This document shows, in pieces, positions 56,398 to 64,000 of a stretch of 64,000 bases of DNA (position 1 is the stretch's first letter; each line of letters opens with the position of its first letter). This stretch comes from CBDFNC01 sp965249895 (GTDB lineage Bacteria; Pseudomonadota; Gammaproteobacteria; Enterobacterales; CBDFNC01). The position numbers and the translations under genes are program-made. The notes beneath the pieces are model-generated. The model was not told the origin of the DNA, did not search any database, and was given only the letters and a program-made list of their open reading frames with translations. Location: NCBI GenBank assembly GCA_965249895.1, contig CBDFNC010000004.1, positions 1,178,001-1,242,000 on the forward strand, given 5' to 3'.

Positions 56398-57348
56398 CTA
56401 GATGCGATTGGCGATCATTTTTTCCAGTTTTTCCTGGTCGATAGCAAAGTTGCGGATCCCTTCAGCAAGCTTTTCTATCGCCATTGGATCTTGATTGTGT
56501 TGCCACAAAAATTCAGCGTGATTGATTGGCTGCGGGCGTGGATGGACTTCTTCTGCTGGGCTAAGCTGAACTTCTACTTCACCCTGGCTTTGGGCTAGCT
56601 CAGATAACAGTTGTGGGCTTATGGTTAACCTGTCACAGCCAGCCAGTGCTAACACTTCACCTGTGTTCCTGAAACTGGCCCCCATCACTACTGTGTTATA
56701 GTCATGCCGCTTATAGTAAGCGTAAATTTGACTTACCGATATGACCCCTGGGTCTTCATTAGCAACATAGTCCTGCCCGGTTTTGGCTTTGTGCCAATCC
56801 ATTATCCGACCAACAAAAGGAGAAATAAGATAAACTCCTGCTTCTGCACAAGCCCTTGCCTGAGCAAATGAAAACAGTAACGTGAGGTTGCAGTTGATGC
56901 CTTCCTTTTCCAAAATTTCAGCTGCTTTAATGCCTTCCCAGGTCGAGGCCAGCTTGATCAATATACGACTTTTATCAATACCCATTGCCTGGTACATGCG
57001 GATCAGACGGCGCGCTTTAATCACACTCGCGTCGGTATCGTAAGACATGCGTGCATCTACTTCTGTCGATATACGACCGGGAACCACCTTTAGAATTTCT
57101 TTACCTATGTTAACCGCCAGCTGGTCACAAGCATCTGTGATCTGCTGTATTTTGTCATTACTTTGGCCTTTGGCATATGCAATTGCATCTTCAATAAGAG
57201 CGGAATAATCAGAGATTTGCGCGGCTTTCAGTACCAGAGAAGGATTTGTCGTCGCATCTTGTGGCTGATACTTCTTAATGGCTTCAACATCACCCGTATC
57301 TGCGACCACAGTAGTTAACTTGCGCAACTGCTCTAGTTTATTACTCAT
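56398..57348 (-). CDS. tal: Transaldolase (TalB type)
   Basis: The 316-residue enzyme exchanges three-carbon units between sugar phosphates. It shows DATTNPSLVLKAAQ, the catalytic-lysine segment RILIKLASTWEGIKAAEILE, NLTLLFSFAQARACAEAG and SPFVGRIMDWH. AGGTG lies before the ATG. The tal-tkt pair forms one unit for the non-oxidative pentose phosphate pathway. Confidence 0.97.
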   Translation of the reverse strand: MSNKLEQLRKLTTVVADTGDVEAIKKYQPQDATTNPSLVLKAAQISDYSALIEDAIAYAKGQSNDKIQQITDACDQLAVNIGKEILKVVPGRISTEVDARMSYDTDASVIKARRLIRMYQAMGIDKSRILIKLASTWEGIKAAEILEKEGINCNLTLLFSFAQARACAEAGVYLISPFVGRIMDWHKAKTGQDYVANEDPGVISVSQIYAYYKRHDYNTVVMGASFRNTGEVLALAGCDRLTISPQLLSELAQSQGEVEVQLSPAEEVHPRPQPINHAEFLWQHNQDPMAIEKLAEGIRNFAIDQEKLEKMIANRI

Positions 57349-58299
57349 TCTTCACCTACCTGTTATTGAGAAAAGCTCTCTGCATGAACATTACCACCAA
57401 CTGAACAAATGAACCATTGCTGGGCATATGATTACGCTGATATTCAGTGAAATCAGCGGGCAAGTCAAATGAAAAATATTGCCATCATGATAGAAATCAT
57501 GGTAAATCGCAGTACCCTCGCTGGTTTCAGGAAAAATAAAGAGAAAATGTAAAACCGAAAACAGAAGGGCACCCCCTGGATATATGTTCTAAAGAAGAAC
57601 AAATGTTAAAATGCTCGATTGGATAACTTTACGGGTGAAATAAAACTAAGCTACGGATTAACGGGCCAATGATTAAATTAGCTTTTCACCACTGAGTAAT
57701 GACAGGTTCAACACTGTGATGATGGCGTATGGCTACAGGGCCAAATCAAACTTTACTGATGAAAGAATTAGCGATGAGCAGGCTCTGGTGAAAACTACCT
57801 CTGCTTTTTGTCTCGATAAGCGAGGCTGCCAGGATCAGCTAACTTACAGCCAGCCTGACTAACGTCTCATTTTTAACTTTCTTTCCACTCTTGTTCAAAA
57901 TTACATTGATCAACATTATCGTTACATTTGGCGATAGGTCATTGGTTACAAGCCAGATTTAGAAGTTGGCAAGACCTCACCAAGCAGAACAAGACTGGAA
58001 TAGAGCTTCAGATCCAAAGCGCTAGCCCTATTTGAGCGCTTTTCTGCCTGAAGCAATCAAATCATAAATCGTATCAGGACGGACTTCGGATTACCTGTAT
58101 TGCGAGTGGCGAAAGGCGAGTTTCAGGTGGTCACTGTCAGAACTAGCCTGGAGTTTTAAAATTTAGCGATGTGTGTTCGTGTACCTCTGAATAGCTACAC
58201 CCTCCTTGTTACTTGGAATCAAAACTAGATAGACCACGTTTCTGCTTGTTCATCAACTTCTATCAAAGCATGCCCCCGGTTAAACCGGAGGCGCAATTA
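57349..58299. other. Long intergenic region between tal and the GH31 gene
   Basis: About 950 bases without a recognised gene. It contains the tal promoter side. CATGAT (57486-57491) and ATCATG (57496-57501) form a small inverted repeat that could be a regulatory site. At 58271-58291 a short stem (CCGGTT with AACCGG) lies just beyond the GH31 stop and is a probable weak terminator. Nothing else was seen. Confidence 0.45.
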
Positions 58300-61200
58300 T
58301 TAAAAGCTGCCGTAACTGGAGCCGGAATACCCACTGCTAACCGTGGTAAGTTCGTTGTTACTGCCTGTTTCCCAATGCCAACTATTGTCACTTAGCTTCT
58401 TCACACACTTCCACTGAACGCGTGTATTGGGGGGGAGTTTATGTACTTGTTGTGTCCATACAGGGGCGTTTGGACCGGGTCCATTATGGGCCGGCGGTGG
58501 ACTGTGAATATATTCGTGGTAAACATTAGCGTCCAGTTTGATCCCCTGTTTGGGGTCCCAGTTTCCGAGTTGGGGTATATCACCTGTGATATAGATTTCC
58601 TCTCCGGTATTAGTCCACCCTTCATCACAGATAAAATATGCTGATGTATAAGGGGACGTCGAATTTAACGCGAAGGTGAACTTTTTCGATACCTTCACCG
58701 ATCGAACGCCGGACTTGGCGATTATAAGGTTGTCACCGGTATTAAACCAACCTGAGCTTGCTCCTAGGAAACGAGAATACGAACTGTATTGCGGTAAAGA
58801 TGAGCCATTTAGCGATACGGCAACAGCCTGCTTGCTGTTGACGACTAAGCGCACTAAATTATTGCGAGTTGTACTGGCTCCGCTATAACTGCCTTCTGCT
58901 GCTGCAACAGTAACCGTTACGGAATTTCCTGATTGTTGTTGTGATAGGAGGGTTGTTCTGGTTTGGTATACAGGTGTTTTATGGTCATCGTAACTTAAGG
59001 TTTCCCCATCATCTTCGTATAGGGTGAACGAAGACGCCGCAGGATCAGCATACACCTTGAGGATAAGCTCCTGGTGCTCAGCAGACTGGTTTTTACGGTG
59101 CCCAAACACGTCTTTAGTATTCGCATCAACCCACATTTGCGGAATAATTGCACCAGCGCGCGCAAAGGCGGGAAGAGTCAGTTGGGCTTTTTGGTAGCTG
59201 GGTACTTGGTTTAACCACTGGCCGCTGCTATTTATCCATTCTTGGGTGTGATAGTTCACCCAAGTTCCCGAAGGCAGATAGATATTACGCATATATTCGC
59301 CGTGCTTGGCGACAAGCCCTACCAATATATCTTTACCAATCAATTTTTGGTGACCGATATTGCGTACTTCTGCATCGTCTTGGTAATACATTACGAGCGG
59401 TGGAATGACAGGCTCACCAAACAAGTGGGCTCGATAAGCCAAAGAATAGTAATAAGGGATCAACTCGTAGCGTTGACGTAAATTCGCCCGGTTGGATGGC
59501 AAGTGGCCGATAAGGTGCGGGGATGTTTCATAGTCTTGGGCTGTTTGAAACGCATTATCTGTGTGTGGCCGGATCGGAATATCAAACCAAGACGCATTTG
59601 CAAACCATTGAGTATATAATTCATCTTCATATTGCCGGTTCCCGGAATGATTGCCGTTGTACGGTATACCTTCGCGTCGGAACCCTCCAACGTCTGCACC
59701 GTAGTAGTCCACGCCAGAGAAAGACATGTGCATTTGGGCATTGGAGTGAGTTGCCAATAAATCTAAGTTTGCTCCAATATCTCCTGACCATAAAGCGGCA
59801 CCGAATCGCTGGACCCCTGGAGCGCCAGAGCGTGTGACGACAAAAGAGCGATTATTTATCTGGTTTCTCTTGTCAAAATAGCCGTCATAAATAGATTTAA
59901 CCCATTGGAAAGCATATAGGTTATGTATATCTCCATGGGTATTTTTGACCCCGGCTTGGTTCGTTTCAACTCCTTTGTAGCAGGCATCAGCGTTGTATTT
60001 TTCTGGCTCGCCGAGATCGGTCCAATGACTATAAATACCGTTAGCGACCAGATTGGGATAGCGGCGATTGTCATGTACCCACTTTCCAGCAGCTTCATTG
60101 CTCCAATCTACCATTGCCGCGTGGCCAAACCATTCCGATATTGCTATGGGGTCGTAATTAGTCGGGTCGCATTGATTACCTGTTTTTTTATATGCCAAGT
60201 ACTTGCCCGCTGATTGCATGTCAGTGAAGGTGTTTGTATTTAAGTTGATATAAGATTCTTCTATGGCTACAAGACCAATATGATCATTGCTTAGATCGGT
60301 AATAGTGGTTTTTGGGTTTGGAAAGTAGTAGTCATTGCCATCCTTATTATTGGAGTCCCAATCCAACTTCCCCATAGGGCTGTCGGGGCTGCTATCTTTA
60401 ATCCCGCCAAACCAGAATAGGTCCAAAACGAAGCCATCTAGAGGAAAGTCATGCTTCCTAAGTCCATTTTTCAGAATATTTACTTCTTCCCAGTTTTTAT
60501 ACCCAAATTCCGAAACCCAAAGCCCTAAACTCTTCTTAGGAAGAACCGGAGGTCGGCCGGTCAGCTCCATATAGTCGCTACGGATATCGGGTAAATCTTT
60601 ACCTGCCATCAGGTAGAAATGAAGTTGATCTCCCCACATCCGGACTTGCCAATTACTTGAACTGAAATCCCAATCTTGTTTATAGACGTTGTCGATAAAC
60701 AACCCGTAGTTCAGTTTGTTATCACCTAATGCATATAAAACTGGAAACTGAATATTCCCCACCAAGCCAGCTTGGCCAAAAGGCATAAAACCGTTGCCAT
60801 GGGATTGTTGCTGGCCACTTGGTTGTCCATTCCTCATACCATGCTCAATCCAGTCTCCGTCTGCGCTGGCCAGCTGTTTAAACTGTTGGCCCAAGCCATA
60901 TACTTTCTGGATGTTACCTTGGGCTATATTCAATCCTTTCCAATCATTGCTCATTTCTGCAGGACAAATTGTAGTAAGAAAAGCATTGCTATTGGTCTTG
61001 TCCCAAGCTGTGATACACAAATTTTGCTCGTTGACGTAAATTTTAATGTCTCGTGTTTCCAGTGTATTTCCCGTGTCTTGTACGGAACTTGCGCCACTAT
61101 ATGTGGTTTTGGCAATCATCGGAGATACGTATAAAGGGGTTGATGTGTCCGGTCCATTACCGACAGCGGAAACTTCGAAGTGGATCAGGTCATTATCTAA

Positions 61201-61329
61201 AACTTCAATCACCAAATACATATTGGGCGATGTGGTGCTAAATTTCTTACGATAAATATCTGCTGCTGCCGTTTGCAAAAACGAAAACAGACAAAAAGTA
61301 ATCACTAGCCATGTGACGGGTGATGTCAT
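58300..61329 (-). CDS. Secreted GH31 glycosidase with CBM20 starch-binding module
   Basis: The 1009-residue protein has a signal peptide (about 1-23, LVITFCLFSFLQTAAA). The N-terminal beta domain precedes the GH31 barrel, where the nucleophile is probably Asp438 (SHWTDLGEPEKYN) and the acid/base Asp517 (AALWSGDIGANLD). The beta-sandwich region with LYEDDGETLSYDDH follows. Residues about 893-1009 form a CBM20 (GEEIYITGDIPQLGNWDP). It should act outside the cytoplasm on starch-type alpha-glucans, either as alpha-glucosidase or as a GH31 transglycosylase. GGAGG precedes the ATG. Confidence 0.88.
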   Translation of the reverse strand: MTSPVTWLVITFCLFSFLQTAAADIYRKKFSTTSPNMYLVIEVLDNDLIHFEVSAVGNGPDTSTPLYVSPMIAKTTYSGASSVQDTGNTLETRDIKIYVNEQNLCITAWDKTNSNAFLTTICPAEMSNDWKGLNIAQGNIQKVYGLGQQFKQLASADGDWIEHGMRNGQPSGQQQSHGNGFMPFGQAGLVGNIQFPVLYALGDNKLNYGLFIDNVYKQDWDFSSSNWQVRMWGDQLHFYLMAGKDLPDIRSDYMELTGRPPVLPKKSLGLWVSEFGYKNWEEVNILKNGLRKHDFPLDGFVLDLFWFGGIKDSSPDSPMGKLDWDSNNKDGNDYYFPNPKTTITDLSNDHIGLVAIEESYINLNTNTFTDMQSAGKYLAYKKTGNQCDPTNYDPIAISEWFGHAAMVDWSNEAAGKWVHDNRRYPNLVANGIYSHWTDLGEPEKYNADACYKGVETNQAGVKNTHGDIHNLYAFQWVKSIYDGYFDKRNQINNRSFVVTRSGAPGVQRFGAALWSGDIGANLDLLATHSNAQMHMSFSGVDYYGADVGGFRREGIPYNGNHSGNRQYEDELYTQWFANASWFDIPIRPHTDNAFQTAQDYETSPHLIGHLPSNRANLRQRYELIPYYYSLAYRAHLFGEPVIPPLVMYYQDDAEVRNIGHQKLIGKDILVGLVAKHGEYMRNIYLPSGTWVNYHTQEWINSSGQWLNQVPSYQKAQLTLPAFARAGAIIPQMWVDANTKDVFGHRKNQSAEHQELILKVYADPAASSFTLYEDDGETLSYDDHKTPVYQTRTTLLSQQQSGNSVTVTVAAAEGSYSGASTTRNNLVRLVVNSKQAVAVSLNGSSLPQYSSYSRFLGASSGWFNTGDNLIIAKSGVRSVKVSKKFTFALNSTSPYTSAYFICDEGWTNTGEEIYITGDIPQLGNWDPKQGIKLDANVYHEYIHSPPPAHNGPGPNAPVWTQQVHKLPPNTRVQWKCVKKLSDNSWHWETGSNNELTTVSSGYSGSSYGSF

Positions 61330-61801
61330 ATTTCCTCCATCCTTATTGTACTGATAGTACCCCTGTAGGGCACTTTGGTTATGGTTACGTTAAAAATTGA
61401 GGGTGGTATGGAAGTTGGAATTTGTATCTCCCTAACTAATGTTCTGCTGTCTAATATACCTTTAAAAGCACCTCATGCTACTTCAATGCTATAAGGCAAA
61501 GCGCAGGGGTTCGCTAGTAATGCTAACAATATCCTCGATACGTAGCTCGTATTCTAACGATTACATAATGACCTTTTTATCACTTGCTTTGTTACGTATA
61601 GATCACATTATCAATGTAATAAGTCAAAAGGTAGCGGAATTGGTTTCGATTATTATTATCAAAATACATAAGCCCCACATCATAGAATGTACCAAACTCG
61701 ATTTCAGATTCGAATTCGAGAATGAATGGGACGTGCTTTCTGTACTCGATTATTAAATGTCTGAAGTGTGAGATTTGTGCCGATAGGTGTGCATTGGATA
61801 A
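61330..61801. other. Intergenic region upstream of IS copy B
   Basis: This 472-base stretch should include the GH31 promoter. On the minus strand a frame (61592 to the IS edge) reads ..NNNRNQFRYLLTYYIDNVIY.., which faintly resembles the end of a beta-sandwich carbohydrate-binding module. Its apparent start lies inside the IS, so it may be a gene remnant cut by the insertion. Confidence 0.35.
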
Positions 61802-61809
61802 TGCCGGTT

Positions 61810-63534
61810 GGAACCCATCAAACTTGGGTAACAAATGAGAGGAGAAATCTGAGGAAATAAGCGCAGTTGTTTGAGATAATTATTTCGCGAAAAACACTAT
61901 CAAGAACAACAAAATGCCGATACTAAACCGAACACCACTTAGCTCCTCAGACAAACTCGATCTTCTCGCAAAGAGCGCCATTTTACAAGCCCATGGTGAT
62001 ATCACCGCCTTATCCGATGAATTCGGTATATCCCGCAAGGCTGTCTACACCGCCCGCGGGGCTGCCCGGGCTGCCTTCGACGCCCTCGTCAAAACGCAAA
62101 GTGAGCCGGATTGTATCGCGACGCTTGATGTGGATGTGCCACACCTGCGCCGCAGTATTGTCGCGTTAACCATCACTGCCCCCAATTCCATTCGCAGTAT
62201 TGAAGCGCTTATACCTCTGCTGTATCCCGGCTGTAAAGTCAGCTATGGCTATATACAAGGGGTTATTGCCGAGGCGCAAAAAAATGCCGCTGACTTCAAC
62301 CGAACGGTGCCATTATCAGCCATCCAGAGCGGTGCGGTGGATGAAATGTTCAGCCAGGGCGACCCTGTGCTGGCGGGCGTTGACCTGGATCCCGGCTACC
62401 TGTTCTGCCTGTCTCACGAGCAACAGCGAGATGGTAAAACCTGGGCCAAAGTACTCCAGCAGGCTGCTGCTCAGGGGATGATGCCAAAACACATCGTCAA
62501 AGACGGTGCCAAGGGGATAGCCGCCGGTGTCACCACGGTTTTCGAACAGGCGCAGCAACGTGATGATGTTTTTCATGCCCTGTATATCGCTGCCAAGGCG
62601 GTGCGCAGGGTTGAGCAACGTGCTTACTATTACATTACCCAGGAAGAAACGGCTTACCAGGCCATCAGCCCCACCATAACAGAAGACCCGGATGATACGT
62701 TCGGTCAATGGCTGCGTGCAGATAACCAATGCGATAAGGCTATCGAGCGCTATGAGCATGCTGAACGGGCTTTGCACCTTCTTCACGCCACCTTCAGCTG
62801 CGTTTGCCGAAAGACCGGCAAGCTAATGACCACCGAAATGGCGCAGACCAGGCTGGCCCGTGCCACGCTATTGCTGCGCAGGGCGGCACATAAGGAATGC
62901 AACAAGGCGGCGACCTACTTGGAAAACCGCTTGGATGGTCTCACTTTGGCCACCCAGGCGCTCCATGATAAGTTGCAAGGCTGTATTGCACGTTATTCTC
63001 AGCAGCCAGTTGAGCTGGCCTGCCGCTTCTTCGAGTGCCGACGTGAACTGGCAAAAGCCGGGAAGCACAAGCAACAGCGGCTTATTCAGGAAATGCTCGG
63101 CAGCTACCACTTGTTGACCACACAGTTGGATGAAACACGCTGTGAGCAGCTGATGCAAGAAGTGGAAATATTGCTCAGCAAACGTCACCGCGCGTCCAGT
63201 GCCATTGAAGGCTTCAACGCCACCTTACGCACTTATCTGTATGCCAGAAAGGGCGTAAACCAACCGTTTCTTGAGTTATTTCGCGCCTGGTACAACCTGC
63301 GTGAAAAACGCTGGGGACGTCACAAAGGCAAGTCAGCCCATGAACTCTTGACGGGAGAAAAGGTGGCTGATTGGTTAACGCTACTTGGTTTCCCACCGAG
63401 TAAACTCAGCCACTGATTTTAGCCTGGTAACAGGCAAGCCAAACTGACTATTTATTAATCTGATCCAGCACTCGCTGAATTGGAGAGGAGCTATTGGTTT
63501 TGTGACCCTAAACGGGTGGAATTTGATCAGTCCC
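61810..63534 (+). mobile_element. IS copy B (1725 bp, 8-bp target duplication)
   Basis: This is the same element as at 39472. It is flanked by TGCCGGTT on both sides (61802-61809 and 63535-63542), a different 8-bp target duplication, which proves an independent insertion. Confidence 0.92.
61914..63416 (+). CDS. Transposase of IS copy B
   Basis: The 500-residue protein has the same domain order as the copy A transposase. The two are identical over residues 1-117 and about 331-476 and differ at about 30 positions in between. The putative acids are kept. The frame is intact. Confidence 0.8.
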   Translation: MPILNRTPLSSSDKLDLLAKSAILQAHGDITALSDEFGISRKAVYTARGAARAAFDALVKTQSEPDCIATLDVDVPHLRRSIVALTITAPNSIRSIEALIPLLYPGCKVSYGYIQGVIAEAQKNAADFNRTVPLSAIQSGAVDEMFSQGDPVLAGVDLDPGYLFCLSHEQQRDGKTWAKVLQQAAAQGMMPKHIVKDGAKGIAAGVTTVFEQAQQRDDVFHALYIAAKAVRRVEQRAYYYITQEETAYQAISPTITEDPDDTFGQWLRADNQCDKAIERYEHAERALHLLHATFSCVCRKTGKLMTTEMAQTRLARATLLLRRAAHKECNKAATYLENRLDGLTLATQALHDKLQGCIARYSQQPVELACRFFECRRELAKAGKHKQQRLIQEMLGSYHLLTTQLDETRCEQLMQEVEILLSKRHRASSAIEGFNATLRTYLYARKGVNQPFLELFRAWYNLREKRWGRHKGKSAHELLTGEKVADWLTLLGFPPSKLSH

Positions 63535-63574
63535 TGCCGGTTGAATGCGAAATACCTGGGACATATGGATGTCG

Positions 63575-63790
63575 AGCTAGTGTCCATCCTGAAACGTGGA
63601 TTCTGTCATTCCCTCGCACGAGGGAATCCAGCGGCTTTACCGCGATCTCTGTGTGCGCTAAAAGACACTGAACCGAGATGTCGGACCATACCAGGAAAGC
63701 TGACAATGACAGGGAGCGCTGAGATAGTAGTGACTAACTTTAGGCCTTTGCAAAACGATAATTATCGCGTTCTAAAAATATGACTGAAGA
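63575..63790. mobile_element. Decayed second copy of the MITE
   Basis: AGCTAGTGTCCATCCTGAAA at 63575-63594 equals the left end of the MITE at 35852. GACAATGAC, GTGACTAACTTTAGGC and AAAACGATAA recur in the same order inside. The right inverted repeat is not recognisable. The left part adds a hairpin (ATTCCCTCG with CGAGGGAAT). The flanking bases from 63791 to 64000 show no gene. Confidence 0.65.
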
Positions 63791-64000
63791 AGGGATGGGC
63801 CAAGCTACAGGAGCGCGTGGCGGGTATGCAAGCGGCGCGAGAGATGCAGGAGAAAGGGCTTCTCCAATAAGTAAAATAAACATCACAAAAAGATATGATC
63901 AAGAGACAGGGCTAACCCCACACAGATCCGGACGAGCGTAACTGACGCACCGAAATGCCGATTCACCGTTTATTCAATAATATATTCACACGTGTAAATC

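Noticed and set aside
57349..58299. Small RNA or riboswitch in the long gap before tal
   Set aside because: No riboswitch-like core, strong terminator or promoter pair could be recognised by eye.

Overview
The window is a chromosomal segment of a gammaproteobacterium, most likely a marine member of the Alteromonadales. The evidence is the housekeeping order gyrA-serC-hisC-aroA-(fbp)-cmk-rpsA, a class Ia nrdAB plus ferredoxin cluster, a RibB with a degenerate RibA domain, and many carbohydrate-active proteins. No tRNA or rRNA gene and no CRISPR array was seen.

Region 1 (1-14.6 kb) is core. On the minus strand gyrA is followed by serC, hisC, aroA, fbp, cmk and the 5' part of rpsA. ubiG, nrdA, nrdB and a 2Fe-2S ferredoxin run the other way. 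The nrd promoter region carries a DnaA box and an NrdR-type palindrome. Region 2 (14.6-21.4 kb) holds a very large SNF2-type helicase, an IS-end remnant, a small monooxygenase, a secreted SnoaL-like protein broken by a perfect 109-bp tandem duplication, and an AraC regulator.

Region 3 (21.4-35.8 kb) reads as one alpha-mannoside utilisation locus. It has an AGE-family mannose isomerase with a DUF4432 epimerase-like partner and a LacI regulator; an ABC sugar importer (binding protein, two permeases, ATPase) with a PfkB fructokinase and a GntR/FCD regulator; and a divergent GH38 alpha-mannosidase. The inferred route is mannoside uptake, hydrolysis to mannose, isomerisation to fructose and phosphorylation to fructose-6-P. 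fbp (1.7 kb) and tal/tkt (54-57 kb) would serve the downstream sugar-phosphate pool. Two predicted operator types, one per regulator, lie at the expected places. pdxH sits inside this locus.

Region 4 (35.8-53 kb) is accessory and rich in mobile DNA. It contains a 192-bp MITE whose inverted repeat provides the stop codon of a rhodanese gene, gabD, a saccharopine-dehydrogenase fragment, copy A of a 1.73-kb IS with an 8-bp target duplication, and lysE. Next comes a multi-gene transposon (zinc-ribbon protein, DDE transposase, ExeA-like ATPase, small acidic protein) interrupted by an IS3-family element. A LysR regulator with a TSUP transporter, a chemoreceptor and an IS66-family element with a frameshift complete the region.

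Region 5 (53-64 kb) has ribBA, tkt and tal, then a secreted GH31 enzyme with a CBM20 starch-binding module. It ends with copy B of the 1.73-kb IS, with its own 8-bp target duplication, and a decayed second copy of the MITE.
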